Origin: Hypericum androsaemum
Taxonomy: Eukaryota; Streptophyta; Magnoliopsida; Malpighiales; Hypericaceae
Direction: 5' to 3'
NCBI GenBank assembly: GCA_963995505.1
Contig: OZ023186.1
Coordinates: 17,367,570 to 17,431,569, forward strand
Length of the DNA stretch: 64,000 bases
The translations under genes were made by a program, and so were the position numbers. The notes under the pieces are model-generated. The model worked only from the letters and a program-made list of their open reading frames with translations, did no database searches and was not told where the DNA came from. Below are positions 1 through 10,647 of this stretch, piece after piece (positions within the stretch are counted from its first letter, which is position 1; each line of letters begins with the position of its first letter).

Positions 1-480
1 TTTCCAAATTCAGCATGAAAAATGGTCAAATATGGGTTGGAAATTTTTGACAGTTTAAGTTTTCTTTATTAGGCCGAGGCTATGTTAAGTTTTCCTGTTT
101 GAAAACGGCCTAGGGTTTTTCTATGAGGCTGGGGCGAGCTTATTCTATATAAGGAGAGCTAGGTACAGGCATGAAGGAGACACACAAACCAAACACCAAA
201 TTCTTAGCTTCGTAGCTTTTATCGTAGCTTTTATCTTATGTAGTCTCTAGCTTTTATCTTTATATTTTTTTCTTCCCCTTCTCCCCCGTACGTTCAATAA
301 AGTTCTTGCTCTTCTACCAATTCTTTTCTCTTCTGTCTATTCTAATCTTTATCTTCTCTTCTCTTTTCCCATATTTCTTCTATTTCTCTCTTTCGTTCGA
401 ATACTCTTGGGATGACTACTCCGGACCCGTTCTAAAGATCGTTTCTGACGTTCTACCACAATTTATTCGCAACAGATGCT
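1..480 (+). mobile_element. possible LTR remnant, cut by the window edge
   Basis: The stretch has the order of signals expected of a plant LTR: a TATA-like TCTATATAAGGAG near 143-155, a pyrimidine-rich tract, and an AATAAAG polyadenylation-like signal near 296-302. No coding sequence, second LTR, primer-binding site or target duplication is visible. It could also be the promoter and leader of a gene whose body lies outside the window. This is inference from layout only. Confidence 0.3.
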
Positions 481-539
481 GACAACATGAACTCAGCAGC
501 ATCGATCAGAATAACATGGAAACTGGCGGCACACATGAA

Positions 540-604
540 CAACGGCACATTTAATGACACAACAATTCTCTTTGTAAATTGGTGTGTCGTTAAATGTGCC
601 GTTG
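540..604. repeat. short inverted repeat (hairpin), 21-nt arms
   Basis: The left arm 540-560 (caacggcacatttaatgaca + c) is the reverse complement of 584-604 with one mismatch, around a 23-nt loop. Further weaker matches (ctggcg and cgccag flanks) extend the fold outward. It may be the core of a small MITE, but no target duplication was found. Confidence 0.55.
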
Positions 605-2257
605 TGATATTCGCCAGAATAATGTGTCACTGGTGTAATGTGTCGCCAGGGTGATGTGCCGCCGAGGCAATATTGTTCCGATTGGTGCTTGTCACCAGCA
701 CCGAATCCAACACCAAAAGAGACGAGGAAAGATAAATCAAGTGGGACCGTAAATGATTTTTTCTTCCTAAAATCACGTGATATCTGGATTATGGCTTAGT
801 AGATTAATTTGAATTTAAGTTGAATAATTGTAAATATTTTTCTTAATAATTTTTTCACACCGTTACGTTATTGGAGACCTCTATTTAAATAAAGTAATGG
901 ATTAATAGTGTAGATAGGATAAGTTGCGTGTGGTCCCTTGACCGAATAGAAAAGGCAAAACCCTAGCCGCTTCCCATTTATAAAGAAAGAGAATATTAAA
1001 CTTGATTATCAACTAGTCGATTGAATAATTATTCGAATAATAAACTCTAACCGCAAAACACTCACTCAAGACACATACAGATGATGCCCAAATCCCTGAT
1101 CATATTCCATGCAGGGCACAATCTGCTTTCCAGAACCCAAGAATCCTGTTTTGTCTGCCCAAACCCAGCAACCCCAATTTGCTAAGAGATCCCTCACACG
1201 TGCCAACTCACCCCAAAATTCTAGTATATTGGCGTAGTCAAAAGACTTTAGAAATTGCCCTAAAAAATGCTTTTGAAATTAAAAGATAATTTAACATTTC
1301 AAATATATTTTTATGTGTCCAAACAATTGTTTGTTCCAAATAAATCTTACATGAGACTAAAATGACAAAAGAAATGTTTTATGTACATTCGATACAAACA
1401 GAATTAGTACATCCAATACTGATCCTTAGTTAAACACTTTTTTATCACGAGAAATTCTCCTAAATAAATATGATCCCAGAAAATAACTTCCAGTAAGAAA
1501 CAAACCGCACAATACGGACCATCGAAGTTCCTATATTTCCTGAAATTTTTAACTCATAATTAAATACTTTCTTTTATACTATTTTATTAAAATTTCATTA
1601 ATTAACTGTAATCATTATATTTAGCCTTAATTGCACCCTCTTCTTCCCTTCAAGACCAATGGACTGGTAACATTTGTTTAAGCCAAAAAATGTAAAATAT
1701 ATTATTAAGAGAGTCGTATTTTCATTTCGATCCAATTTGAAATTTTTTTTGGCTCAGATCCCCACCCCGTATGGGGCCCACAGCCGCGTGTCACGAGGGG
1801 GGACCACCACCCCCACCCCCACCCCGCTGGTCCAGGGTACGACCCCAACCAGTACTATACAGATCCCAGCTATTTCGTGCATGATCATGGCGCTTGGATA
1901 TGAAGGTCACTCGATGCACACGTGTCGAACTTTCATTGGCTGGGACGCACACGTCGTGTAAAACACACGTTATGAGGGGATCTAATGCATGCCCTCGCGT
2001 ATGAGATCACTCACTCACCCGAACCCCATCCAACATTTCTTAATTTGGTTGGTCACACCATTTGCCCCTCTCAAATGAAAATGATCCATTCGAAGAGCGG
2101 ACTAATTTAGATTGAGTCGCATAAAATTTTTGAATTATGATAAAATACTTTCAACAGATATTTAACATCAATTTATTCTTAATATCCTAAAGTTATTATT
2201 AGTTAAACTATAACAATTTTTTTACTAGATGAATTAAGTTTCTATTGGTATTTAGAT

Positions 2258-2331
2258 TATATATTTATATATGTGTAGCCTTTGAAAAGATTACTATATA
2301 TTTATATATGTGTAGCCTTTGAAAAGATTAC
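2258..2331. repeat. 37-bp perfect tandem duplication
   Basis: The segment ending gtagcctttgaaaagattac occurs twice back to back with no differences seen. This looks like a recent replication-slippage duplication. It has no coding or regulatory meaning that I can support. Confidence 0.7.
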
Positions 2332-3890
2332 TAAGTGTCATTTTTATTTTTATGCGGGAGCATACATGTGAAGATAAAACTAATTATTTTAAAATTTTGG
2401 AAATAATATTTATGTGAGACAGCTGCACCACTCTTATTAACGTATCTTCGCCTCTAATTCACCCTTCCATTTCATGCTAATAATTTTTATAGTTAATGAT
2501 TAATTTAGAGTTCGAACACGATAAAAAAAAATTATTATTTTTTAGGGTGCATAGAGGCGGGTTACCCTATATTATATAAGTTGTTCAAGAAGAGCAAACT
2601 ATAACCAACTTCTTAATACATCTAGAGCCAAAAGGAAATTTGGGCAGCAGAATGGCTATCCAACGAAGTCTAGCTAAATCCACTTCCCAGTTACACGCCA
2701 AATAATAATTATAGTTAACGACTAATCTAGTGTTGAGCACAACAGTCTTAACGACTAACTGCAAATTCCATACAATTGAAGCAAAGAAGATAAGATTACC
2801 TTTTGTTAGGGTATACAACATCAGATTGTTATCTAGAAACATGCACATAATTAATGCATCACCATGTCTCATTCGAGCTTTGTATAATATTAAATCAAAT
2901 CTTAATTATGTCCAGCTATACATTACCAACTTTAGTAACTACAGTTAGTAAACATTAATTCAATACAAGGAAACTATATAATTAATTCTAGAAGACCAAT
3001 TAATAAACATCCCAAACCCAAAATTATATCCGGGGTCTAGGTTACCTTATTAGAATCCCTCACATGGGTTCAACCTTTTTCTGTATTACCATATTGGAAG
3101 ACGGCATCATTGCACCTATATTATAGGCAGATTTTCACACATCCTTTACCAAACCTTAGAACACATGATTGCCTCAATATCCTTTCATTTAAAACTAAAT
3201 CTTCTTCAAAAACCAATCCTATAAACTATAGGGTGAGATCACCTCCTCTTTGATTATTTTCCTTTATTCCATTAATTGTTTTCATCAATTGGCTTTGTAT
3301 ATTTTCCATTAATTTTTTCTTGTGGTTACATTTTCATTTGGTTGTGTTTTTTTTTCAATTAATCAATGTTTGAGTGACCAATGACCTTTGAAAAATGTCA
3401 AATTTCTCCTAACAAATATTTAACGACGTTGTATTTCTAATGACTCGAACTCGAGATTTTTTGATAAAGTGATTGTTGGTACTCAATTGTGTTTGTTTAC
3501 TCTGATGATCTCTTTTTTTTTTGCCTTTGCAGGGAAATGACTGACATGGTTCCAACAATGAAAACCTGCTGCCTTGTTTTATTAACATCTTCCCTCAGAG
3601 CACAAATGCCCTATTAGCTCCAACCAGAAATCTGGTACAACAAAGTTGGCTAAGCCTTGCTCTCAGGTACCAACTAGTGTCTGTGGTCCCCACATCTTCC
3701 AAACCCTTTATGGGTCCCACACCAAGCTGATTTTATTTTTATGAAAATGTTTTTTTTATGTTAAAAAAATTTAGAAAACAACCCATCAACAAGATAGGTG
3801 GCAATTTTCCCTGCCTTATGGAGGGCTCAATGCTGGAATTACCATATTTATTTTTTTCTCCCTTTTAAAATGATAAGTAAATAATTACTC

Positions 3891-3904
3891 CATATAAATA
3901 TAGG
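3891..3904 (+). promoter_or_regulatory. TATA-like box upstream of the SPEAR-like gene
   Basis: CATATAAATATAGG lies about 300 bp before the ATG at 4204 and is followed by a pyrimidine-rich leader. It is the best TATA candidate for this gene. No transcript evidence is available. Confidence 0.35.
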
Positions 3905-4203
3905 TTGGCCTGGAAGCATCAGAAACCGGTTTGGAAGTAGCAAAACCACTATACCTAAAAAAAGGAACAGACAAAAGACAAAGCCCATTAGTATCAAACA
4001 AAGATTAAGAAAGGCAACACATAGTTTTATAGTACAGACATGGCCTTGTCCTTTTGGCATTTCCTCTCCTTCAACCTCCCAAAGCCAAAACCTTTCCCCC
4101 TCTCCCTCTGAAACCCATTTCCCCACTTCCATTTTCTCTCTAAAGACACAAACTTTCCTCTCCAACCAAGCCAAAGCTTCAATCTTTAGCCTCCAACCAA
4201 CTC

Positions 4204-5625
4204 ATGGATTACCCATTCTCACTCTACCCCATGGCCAACACCAACTCTACCACTGATCAGCAACCTCAAGGACCGAAAGCCGCGACCCGGTTGGGGAGGA
4301 AGCCGGGTGGTGGTGGTAACAAGAGCGGCAATGGACAGGCGAAGAGGAGCACGAAGAAGATACCGCAGAGAGGGATGGGCGTGGCGCAGCTGGAGAAGCT
4401 GAGGGTGAAAGAGATGATGAAGTCCATGGCTGAGTCATCATCAAGTGAAATGGACCCAACGCTTGCTACTCAGATGAAGTTGGCTAATTTACTCGCGTTG
4501 CCTCCTTCGCAAGCAACTCCGTTCCAGTACCCTCAAGGGTGCTACTATGGTGTGCCTGTGATTGGCAGTGGAGTTGGTGGAGGGCTCGGGTCGGATCGGG
4601 CTGTGGTTGGCCCGTTCGGACCTCTTCCCGGGTTTGGGGCATCAAGAGAGCTCTCTTCAATGCCAAATCAGATGACCACATTGTACCACCACCAGCATCA
4701 TAATGCTGGTTTTCAGTGCTGTGATGTGTGCCTTAAGGTACTAAATTAAGTAAATGGTTTGTGTTAATTGTGTGCTTTGTTTCTCTTTCAGGCTTTTTAG
4801 CTTCTGTTAGTCCCTTTGGTTTAATAGAAGCAGGATCAATTAGTGCATTGTTTTTGTAGAGGTTCAGTTTTGGTTTGGTCTTTTAGTTTCATATATATAT
4901 GCTTAGATCATTTCCAGGAAGCAAACAAATAATAGGAAGCCAAGTGGATGTTTGTTTTTAGTACTAGACCTTGCATAATTTCTAAGGTTTATTATTTTAA
5001 CATGGAGGAGTATATGTACTAATAATTTTTAATTTTTTTTAGAAGTAAATTTTATTGATGATGACATTTACGGTTACATATATGGCGAATGTAGAACTCC
5101 CTTTTGCGAAATGTACTAATAATTTTGTATTTCACTCTGAGTAGTTGCAAAAGATGAAGGTTGAGGAGGAGAAAAGGAGGAGGTATTATGAAAGGAGAGA
5201 GAATTTTAATCTTGGGCAAGCATCATCTAGCTATGGATATGGCTATGGACTAATCAATCAACAAAGCAACACCTTGTTCAATGGGGACATGGGTGGAGGA
5301 TTTAGTACAAGAGCTGCAAGAAGTGCTTTTTATGCCAACCAAATATCCAACCAGGTAAAACAAACAACAATGAGCACCAAAAATTTCCCCTTTTTTTTGG
5401 GTTCCTTCATTTCCAAAACAAGACATTTGATTTGGTTGGTTTTTGTCCATTTTGTAGAGTGTAGAACCTGTTGGAACCCTGAAGGAGTACGAGTTCTTCC
5501 CAGGGAAAAGAGGCAAGAGGATCCATCTCAAGGAGAATGAACTTGATCAAGCTGGTTCATGTGTCACAAACTCTGAAGATTACAGTGGCAATTATATTGA
5601 TTTGTCCCTTAAGCTTTCTTGTTAG
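4204..5625 (+). CDS. SPEAR/SPL-like EAR-motif transcriptional regulator (three exons)
   Basis: The exons are 4204-4737, 5145-5354 and 5458-5625. All introns are GT-AG and phase 0, and the protein is about 303 residues. Residues 51-70 hold the family signature KKIPQRGMGVAQLEKLRVKE, the conserved SPOROCYTELESS/NOZZLE-type motif. Exon 2 is basic and helical (KMKVEEEKRRRYYERRE). The C-terminus carries a YEFFP block and ends in IDLSLKLSC, an EAR repressor motif (LxLxL). In the family (SPL/NZZ, SPEAR, also called TIE proteins), these adaptors recruit TOPLESS co-repressors to TCP factors in the nucleus. The gene assignment rests on both ends matching the family. The start is the first ATG after a CT-rich leader. 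No break was seen. Which SPEAR member it is remains undecided. Confidence 0.88.
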
Positions 5626-7528
5626 ATGTCTCAGAAACATTCCCTTTGTGGGTTTTTTTTGTTTTTTAGAAAAACTTTGGGTTATAGGCTTTATAGGGAT
5701 TAGACCCTGGGTGATCTGGATCTCTCTCTCTTCCTCCTCCCTCAGATAATTGTCAGTTGCTGTTTCTGTCTCTAACCTCTTTTATAGTGCCTACCACATT
5801 GTTCTGTTGGTTGTTCAATGTGCTGAGTTTGGGTTTATTATATGAATATGAGAGTTCAAAGTGCCCTATTTAATGGGACCAGACCAGAGGGATTCTGCAG
5901 AAGCTTCTCTTCTCAGGAGGAGTAACATTATATATCAATATTATATCAATCTCCATTCCCAATGTAATACAGCAAAATTAGTAACGAGAGTTGGTTCAAT
6001 TGGTACCAGACTTAGATTCACTCGAGGAGATATCAGATTTAAGCCGTATGAATATTAAAACTATTAATAAAAAAAGTCTAAATAAGATCCGAGAGTGCTA
6101 GATTTTAGTTAAAAAAATTACTAAAACAAGATTTGTTGACTTCCCAGGTTGTGGTTCTCCTGCCTGATGAACATCTCCCTTCCTAAAAAGACTTTGTGTG
6201 TAGAATAATTTACAGCTTTAACTTTATTTGCGCGTAAATTATGAAACAAATGTAAGTTTTATTCGAGTAGCAGTATAAATATGTTAAATTTTGATAGAAT
6301 CACTTTTTAAAATCCTAAGATTAATTTTTTTTCTTAAATTACATAACTTTACATCACATACTCTGAAATAAGTTGGCATATTAGCTTGTTATATGTATTG
6401 GTTTGACTAAATAAGTTGCCAATTTTTGTACCATAATCGCTTACGAGGAGACCATACGGACGCAGTGTCTTTAAAGTGTTATATTATTTTCTTAATTTCA
6501 TTCTAATTAAACATGTACACCAACATATAAGCATCACGAAAGAATTAGATCAAATGAAATTCCAAAGCGTACTTCGATAAATATCTCAATTGCATGTGCT
6601 TAATGCTCAAATTAAATAATACACAGAGAACATATTTCCGTCATTCTATGTGTACAATCACTACAAGAAATATGACCTAATTTGACGTATATTAACATCG
6701 AACAATATATTTGTGTAGCATCAAGGGTCAGCATTTGGAGGAATACGAATATCCATGTCCGAATTACTCACTATCCGAACTAGTTTTATGAATACTCGGG
6801 TCCAAACACGAATATCGATTTTTGCTCACTCCTACATATGATCCATCAAATTGAAGGGAACAAATGGAAGATTTGTGCAAGAGGCTAAAAGGTGTAAGAA
6901 ACCCTGCTCCTGGAGAACCCCAAGATACATCTTCCTGTCTCTCCCATAAATTGCTCTAAACAGTGATTTCCCTTAACTACGACTCAGAGATTTTCCCATA
7001 TAGACATAGGTTGCACCTTTTATTTGTGCTGAAACACAAGGGAGCCCATCTCTGCAATTGCTTTTTATAGGAGTCGAGAAAACCCTTTTAAGGGCAGCCT
7101 CAAAAGAAGTGAAGAAAAGACACAGTTACAAACCAAGACATGTCTAAACCATCTAAAAAATTAATAAAAAGGCCGCCCAAACTTTAATTTTTGTAAACCA
7201 ATATCTGGGTTTAGTTTCAAAAATGGACTACAACGATCTAAAATAATAATACCAAAAGATCGATTAAAATTGATCAATTGATACGAGATTTTGATTCTTT
7301 TGATCAATTTTTGGGCTAATTATTTACGAATGTAGTTCAAATGTTCTAAAAAGTAATAATCAAAAGATTTCTTTGAGGGGTTTATGGGATCAAGATTTAC
7401 GAATAGAAAAAAAAGTCATCAATCAGAGACCCACTACTATATAGTACCGACATGGCTCAACTATGAATATCACAAGTTAAAAAAAACACTAATAAGCTAA
7501 AAGAAGGGGGCAAACTTAACTTATTTTA

Positions 7529-7533
<5 letters not shown>

Positions 7534-7588
<55 letters not shown>
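7534..7588. repeat. (GA)n microsatellite
   Basis: An uninterrupted GA dinucleotide run of about 27 units is followed by a short G-rich tail. GA runs are common in plant promoters and leaders, but no gene follows that I can support. It is likely to vary in length between individuals. Confidence 0.95.
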
Positions 7589-7594
<6 letters not shown>

Positions 7595-7998
7595 GTAACA
7601 ACTTCTCTGAGAATGTGAGTGTTTTATGCATGAAAAGTGGTCAGTGGATGGCTGCTAGTGAGGCAGAGCAAGTACATGTATTCAGTGGTATACCATAAAT
7701 CTGAGCATTTAAGTGTATGGCATTGCAGTGAGATGGGGACTGGGAGTCTGCTTCGGTTCCAGTGTAAGGGGTATTATTGTAATTTTGTGAGTAAGGCTGT
7801 ACATGGAGGGTGGCCTTTTTCACTTGATTGGTATTTGAGTGTGATGTACTCACTCTTTTGCTTTTCTCTCAATTGGTGGCACATACACCAACAATCAATA
7901 AACTATGGAGAGATTAATCAAGTATCAAATTCGAGTTATTGAGAACGCATTATTATTAAACACTTGTTATAAGAGATTTTGTCACTTTTTGAATATCA

Positions 7999-8060
7999 TA
8001 CCCAACTCAAATTTAGATTAGTGGCAGACATACCCAACTCAAATTTAGATTAGTGGCAGA
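7999..8060. repeat. 32-bp tandem duplication
   Basis: The unit tacccaactcaaatttagat plus tagtggcagaca is present twice in a row, essentially identical. It is a simple slippage duplication. Confidence 0.75.
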
Positions 8061-8411
8061 AGCCAAAAAAATTAGTGGCACGAGCTCCACCTTCTTATTT
8101 TTCTTAATTGCTGCTTTTCTGCTTTACATTTCTAACTTTAAGCAAAAAATATGGAGTTCTAACTTGTACAAACGCAATAATTTAAATAATTGTTTTTTTT
8201 CCGTCATCATTCAAAAAAATTAATTAGATTGACCATAGATTTGTCAGAGAATTTTTTGTTACTTAAACTAAGCACAAAAGATATTAGTTTATTATCTTTT
8301 ATTATACTGCCTAGTATACTATTTTGACATTATTGAACACCGTAGAAAGAAAGTTTCTGCTTGATTTTGTTTCCAATTGTTTTAAAACAATTTTAAAAAA
8401 ACTTTAAAAAT

Positions 8412-8493
8412 CGTGGACGGCAGGATTCGAACCTGCGCGGGCAAAGCCCACATGATTTCTAGTCATGCCCGATAACCACTCCGGCACGTCCAC
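8412..8493 (-). tRNA. tRNA-Ser (anticodon AGA)
   Basis: Read on the minus strand, the 82-nt sequence folds as a type II tRNA. The 7-bp acceptor stem GTGGACG pairs with CGTCCAC and is followed by discriminator G. The anticodon loop CTAGAAA gives anticodon AGA, the variable arm is long (GTGGGCTTTGCCCGC), and the T arm has GGTTCGAATCC (also the B box). The A-box-like TGGTTATCGG lies in the D arm. No intron or CCA is encoded, as expected for a eukaryotic nuclear gene. The anticodon reads UCU, and UCC/UCA after A-to-I editing. All stems pair, so the gene looks functional. A T-rich region lies downstream on the minus strand, consistent with Pol III termination. Confidence 0.95.
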
Positions 8494-9780
8494 TGTGATG
8501 TCAATTGTTTCATTGTAACATAATATATAAAATATGATCTATCTACAAAAATAATATGGGAAATATCAAATTCAGTATTGAATTCTATTGGCTTCTTATG
8601 GGGAGGACCACGCCAAGAGAATTGAACCCGAGGTTTTATTTATAAAAAAACTTATGAACTGTTATCTCTTAAACCAATTTATTTATTTTTTGAGAATTTT
8701 AAACCAATTTATTGTGGTACCATTTTTTTAATAGAAATTTTAATTTTCTATATTGATCTAACCCTCTAAAAATGTATGGTCATGATTATGAGGGCCGATT
8801 AGTTAAGAGTTCCATTGCACTCAAGGGAGGAAACGATTGCAGTGCTAATGTTTATTTCATTCGTAGAAGTCGTATTTAAAACCTTATTAAAGGGATTGAA
8901 ACCAGTCCATTGCGAAACTGAAACGAGCAATAGATTTACATATCGGCCCATAAGAGAAGAGAGTCATTCGCACAAAGATGGGCCTTCAAATATCTTGACC
9001 TGTTTTCCATTCCAAAATATATCGACAAACACTTAAATTAATAGGTTAGAGCATAGTTAGTAATCAAGAGATTTTAAATTTGAATCTTTGGAAATAAAAA
9101 AATATTAAGTTTTGTCATCTTGAAAGTTTTGTACAACTCAAATTTTAATTAGTCGACATAGTTATATTTGAATTATGATCCACCCACCACCAAAGTATCT
9201 TTCTTTTTCCAAAAGTATTTAATATCTTTACGTCTCGTTAATTAAGATTAAGAATGACAATTTAATAATTGGCAAAGTTTTTTTTAATCAAATTTTAAAA
9301 ACTTTCTTTTGTTCCAAAAGTATTGACCAACACTAACTATTGTCCATGCTTTATAGTTGAACCGATCTACTGTGGTTCTAGAATCACAGTTTTAACCCAT
9401 CAGACCGATAATCTAACCGTGCTTTTAACATTGATCCAAAGGGACGAGGAAAAAACAAGTTTATCTAAAAAGATTCTTTGGTGAACTGATATTAGCCGAG
9501 AATATAATAAAATTAAATAAAAAGATAAAAAAATACATTTTGAAAAAAGGAGGGATCACGTCAATCATATTGATTAGACTTTGGCCTAATTTGATAAGAT
9601 TCTTTGCTTAACCCTTTCAGAATAAAACATTAAAATGGTACTGTTTCCTTCGTGTTCTCACAGAATTGGATTAGGTGATTTTACTAATAGAGTGATAGCA
9701 ACATTTGGGATGTGATCTATACCATTGAATAAGAGAATACGCGATTAGTTTTAATCATACGGTTGAGATTTAATGGTATG
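8494..9780. other. AT-rich intergenic DNA
   Basis: No gene or recognisable element was found between the tRNA and the target duplication of the first copia element. Short open frames (for example 8815-9036) have no domain. Confidence 0.5.
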
Positions 9781-9785
9781 AATAT

Positions 9786-10059
9786 TGTTAGGGATTGTTC
9801 CAAATTCCTAATTAGAGTAGGGCTCTATTTCCTGATCAGAATAGAGTACTAGTCTCCTATATATATACGGCCTATGCCTAGGTCTTATTTGTACTAGTTG
9901 AGAGTTGTGAGGTAGAGAGAACCCTCACGAAGGCCTTGTAACCGATTGGACTCACATAGTGGATGACTCTCCTTTGTCCGTAGTTTTTTCCCCGTCTTAG
10001 GGTTTTCACGTAATTCTTGTGTCTCGTGTTTTACTCGTTTCGATCTTATTTTCCCAACA
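9786..10059 (+). repeat. 5' LTR of copia element A
   Basis: It starts TGTTAGGGATTG and ends CCCAACA. It contains a TATATATATA stretch as a promoter candidate. It matches 14624-14899 at about 96 percent by eye. Confidence 0.95.
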
Positions 10060-10060
10060 A

Positions 10061-10073
10061 TTAGTATCAGAGC
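10061..10073 (+). promoter_or_regulatory. primer-binding site of copia A
   Basis: TTAGTATCAGAGC follows the 5' LTR directly. It is the copia tRNA-iMet site (TTGGTATCAGAGC in most plant elements) with one base changed, which may weaken priming. Confidence 0.85.
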
Positions 10074-10508
10074 TTGATTTGAGTTTCGAGTATTGACAAA
10101 AAAAATTTGTGAACAGTAACCAATTTGGGGAAAAATCAGAATTTAGGGTTTTGGAGTCGCCGCCGCCCGCCGCCGACTGTCGCACCGTCCAGCCCCACCG
10201 CCCGTCGTCCTCGACATAACCTAGAAGAGGCGACCACCCCCCTGCACCGTCGCCGCACCGGGGCGGAGCTCCGTTCGTTCGTCGGGGAAAGAGGGAAGAA
10301 GAAGAAATCGCGAGGAGAGAGAGAGCTCGGGGAGAGAGCCCACGAACCCGCGCCGCCGAGGAAAGAGAGGAGAGCTTGCCGTCGCCTGGAGCTTTTCCAC
10401 CGCTCACCGTTTCCGGGGAGAGAGAGGAGACCGACGGCGGAAGGAGAGAAAAAAAATGGGGAGAGAGAAAGAGGGAGTTTTGGGTTGAAAAAAAAACATA
10501 TTCCCGAG

Positions 10509-10582
10509 TTGACTTGGTCAACGGTTTGACTGGTCAACATTTTGACTAGTCAACAGTTTGACTGGTTGACCAAAAGTCAACT
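10509..10582. promoter_or_regulatory. dense W-box (TTGAC) cluster in the copia A leader
   Basis: About nine TTGAC cores on the two strands fall within 75 bp, in alternating orientation, as imperfect repeats of a unit like TTGACTGGTCAAC. TTGAC is the core of WRKY-factor sites. The cluster lies after the GC-rich leader and before gag, so it would be inside the transcript if the LTR is the promoter. Binding is inference. It could be just a degenerate tandem repeat. Confidence 0.5.
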
Positions 10583-10647
10583 GATTTGGCTAATTTTGGT
10601 TTTCTAACCGGTTTTGGGCTGATTTTCTTGGTTCGAGTTATTTCAGG

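Larger units (their letters stand above)
605..4203. other. AT-rich intergenic DNA
   Basis: I see no supportable gene here. The stretch contains the 37-bp tandem duplication at 2258-2331 and scattered AT-rich low-complexity runs. Short open frames lack recognisable domains. The last 300 bases are the likely promoter and leader of the SPEAR-like gene. Confidence 0.6.
5626..8411. other. intergenic DNA with simple repeats
   Basis: No gene is supported. The stretch holds the 3' flank of the SPEAR-like gene, a degenerate segment at about 6735-6835 resembling the GGxGTGAGCA class of hAT-like elements (it ends in tgctcactcc), the GA microsatellite and a 32-bp tandem duplication. The open frame at 7637-7942 has no recognisable domain and follows the microsatellite directly. 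Confidence 0.55.

Noticed and set aside
10006..10540. Overlapping open frames on both strands in the copia A leader
   Set aside because: The region is a GC-rich, repeat-like leader between primer-binding site and gag; the frames are low-complexity and overlap one another.
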